From positions 186,001 to 250,000 of the forward strand of contig CANNBP010000009.1 in the NCBI GenBank assembly GCA_947502885.1: 64,000 nt of DNA. The letters run 5' to 3'. Below are positions 63,732-64,000 of the stretch, piece by piece; positions within the stretch are counted from its first letter, which is position 1; each line of letters begins with the position of its first letter. The translations under genes and the position numbers were made by a program. Origin of the DNA: an uncultured Aquimarina sp. (GTDB lineage: Bacteria; Bacteroidota; Bacteroidia; Flavobacteriales; Flavobacteriaceae). The notes beneath the pieces were generated by a model. It saw only the letters and a program-made list of their open reading frames with translations. It ran no database searches and was not told where the DNA came from.

Positions 63732-64000
63732 ATGATGCAAAACTACCCTGTAACATTTTGGAAAAAAATTGGAATAATAGTGAGTATTGCTTTTACCTCC
63801 AATTTTTATAGTCAAAGTATTGAATCAGTTTCTACGATTACACCTGCTCAAACACAGTCGCTTATAGTTGATTATCTTGGTGAAGGTGCTGGGGCCAGTG
63901 CAATTTTGGGCTTTTTTTTTCTTGATATTGATACGGATCAAGATGGTTTGCCAGATTTTTACGAAACTGCTCCAGGAGATGATTTGGATGGAGATGGTTT
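63732..64000 (+). CDS. Secreted calcium-binding-repeat protein (partial, 5' end)
   Basis: An ATG at 63732 (a second at 63735) opens a frame that runs off the window after about 89 codons. It begins with a hydrophobic signal peptide ending near FTSNFYSQ. A linker follows with AQTQSLIVDYLGEGAGAS, then DIDTDQDGLPDFYE and GDDLDGDG, the Asp-rich calcium-binding loops of thrombospondin type 3 repeats. Together these suggest a large surface or type IX-secreted protein with a DUF4114-like start. The remainder is not visible. Confidence 0.8.
   Translation, partial: MMQNYPVTFWKKIGIIVSIAFTSNFYSQSIESVSTITPAQTQSLIVDYLGEGAGASAILGFFFLDIDTDQDGLPDFYETAPGDDLDGDG

Noticed and set aside
1..64000. tRNA, rRNA, CRISPR arrays or insertion sequences
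   Set aside because: I looked for cloverleaf ends, regularly spaced repeats and transposase motifs and saw none that I could support.

Overview
The window is a piece of a low-GC Bacteroidota chromosome, most likely from a marine Flavobacteriaceae species. The basis for this is AT-rich DNA, genes rarely preceded by a clear Shine-Dalgarno sequence, many lipoproteins with a short lipobox, NtrY-like and LytS/LytTR two-component systems, a head-GIN-domain protein, carboxypeptidase-regulatory-domain proteins, and a Ca-binding-repeat surface protein at the right edge. I see no rRNA, tRNA, CRISPR array or insertion sequence.

Layout. 1-2.5 kb: the end of a class A penicillin-binding protein, the two subunits of a 3-oxoacid CoA-transferase, then a 600-bp stretch with a possible small ORF and RNA hairpins ending in a terminator. 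2.6-4.3 kb (minus): a fused double ATPase of a peptide ABC importer. 4.5-10.3 kb: a lipoprotein, an NtrY-like kinase, enoyl-CoA hydratase, an EI24 membrane protein and hemF. 10.3-13.8 kb: small lipoproteins, an S41 peptidase and small membrane proteins. 14.0-16.8 kb (minus): a sensor kinase and a sigma-54 enhancer-binding response regulator.

17.2-44.2 kb is the centrepiece: one co-directional block of TolC-like outer membrane protein, HlyD/MacA-like adaptor, MacB/LolD-type ATPase, head-GIN protein, nine consecutive MacB/FtsX-type permeases of about 800 residues each, and a second ATPase whose signature motif and D-loop are altered. The 500 bp between the regulator and this block hold a sigma-54-like -24/-12 element and, about 70 bp upstream of it, two 17-bp dyads spaced 22 bp apart. 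This is what an enhancer-binding protein would need to activate the block, so I propose that the two-component system and the transporter array form one regulated envelope-export or stress system.

44.3-50.6 kb (minus): a carboxypeptidase-regulatory-domain protein, then an ABC-2 permease fused to an M1-type zinc aminopeptidase, with its ATPase. 50.8-54.8 kb: hemB followed by a co-directional run of a TerB-like protein, cytochrome c, DinB-like protein, DUF21/CBS membrane protein and alkylguanine-DNA methyltransferase. 54.8-57.6 kb: a TPR/LytS-type kinase and LytTR regulator pair. 57.7-59.6 kb: serine hydrolase and 3'-5' exonuclease. 59.7-63.4 kb (minus): an L,D-transpeptidase-like protein and a bestrophin / polysaccharide deacetylase / YheT hydrolase operon. 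The last 270 bp start a large secreted protein that runs off the window.
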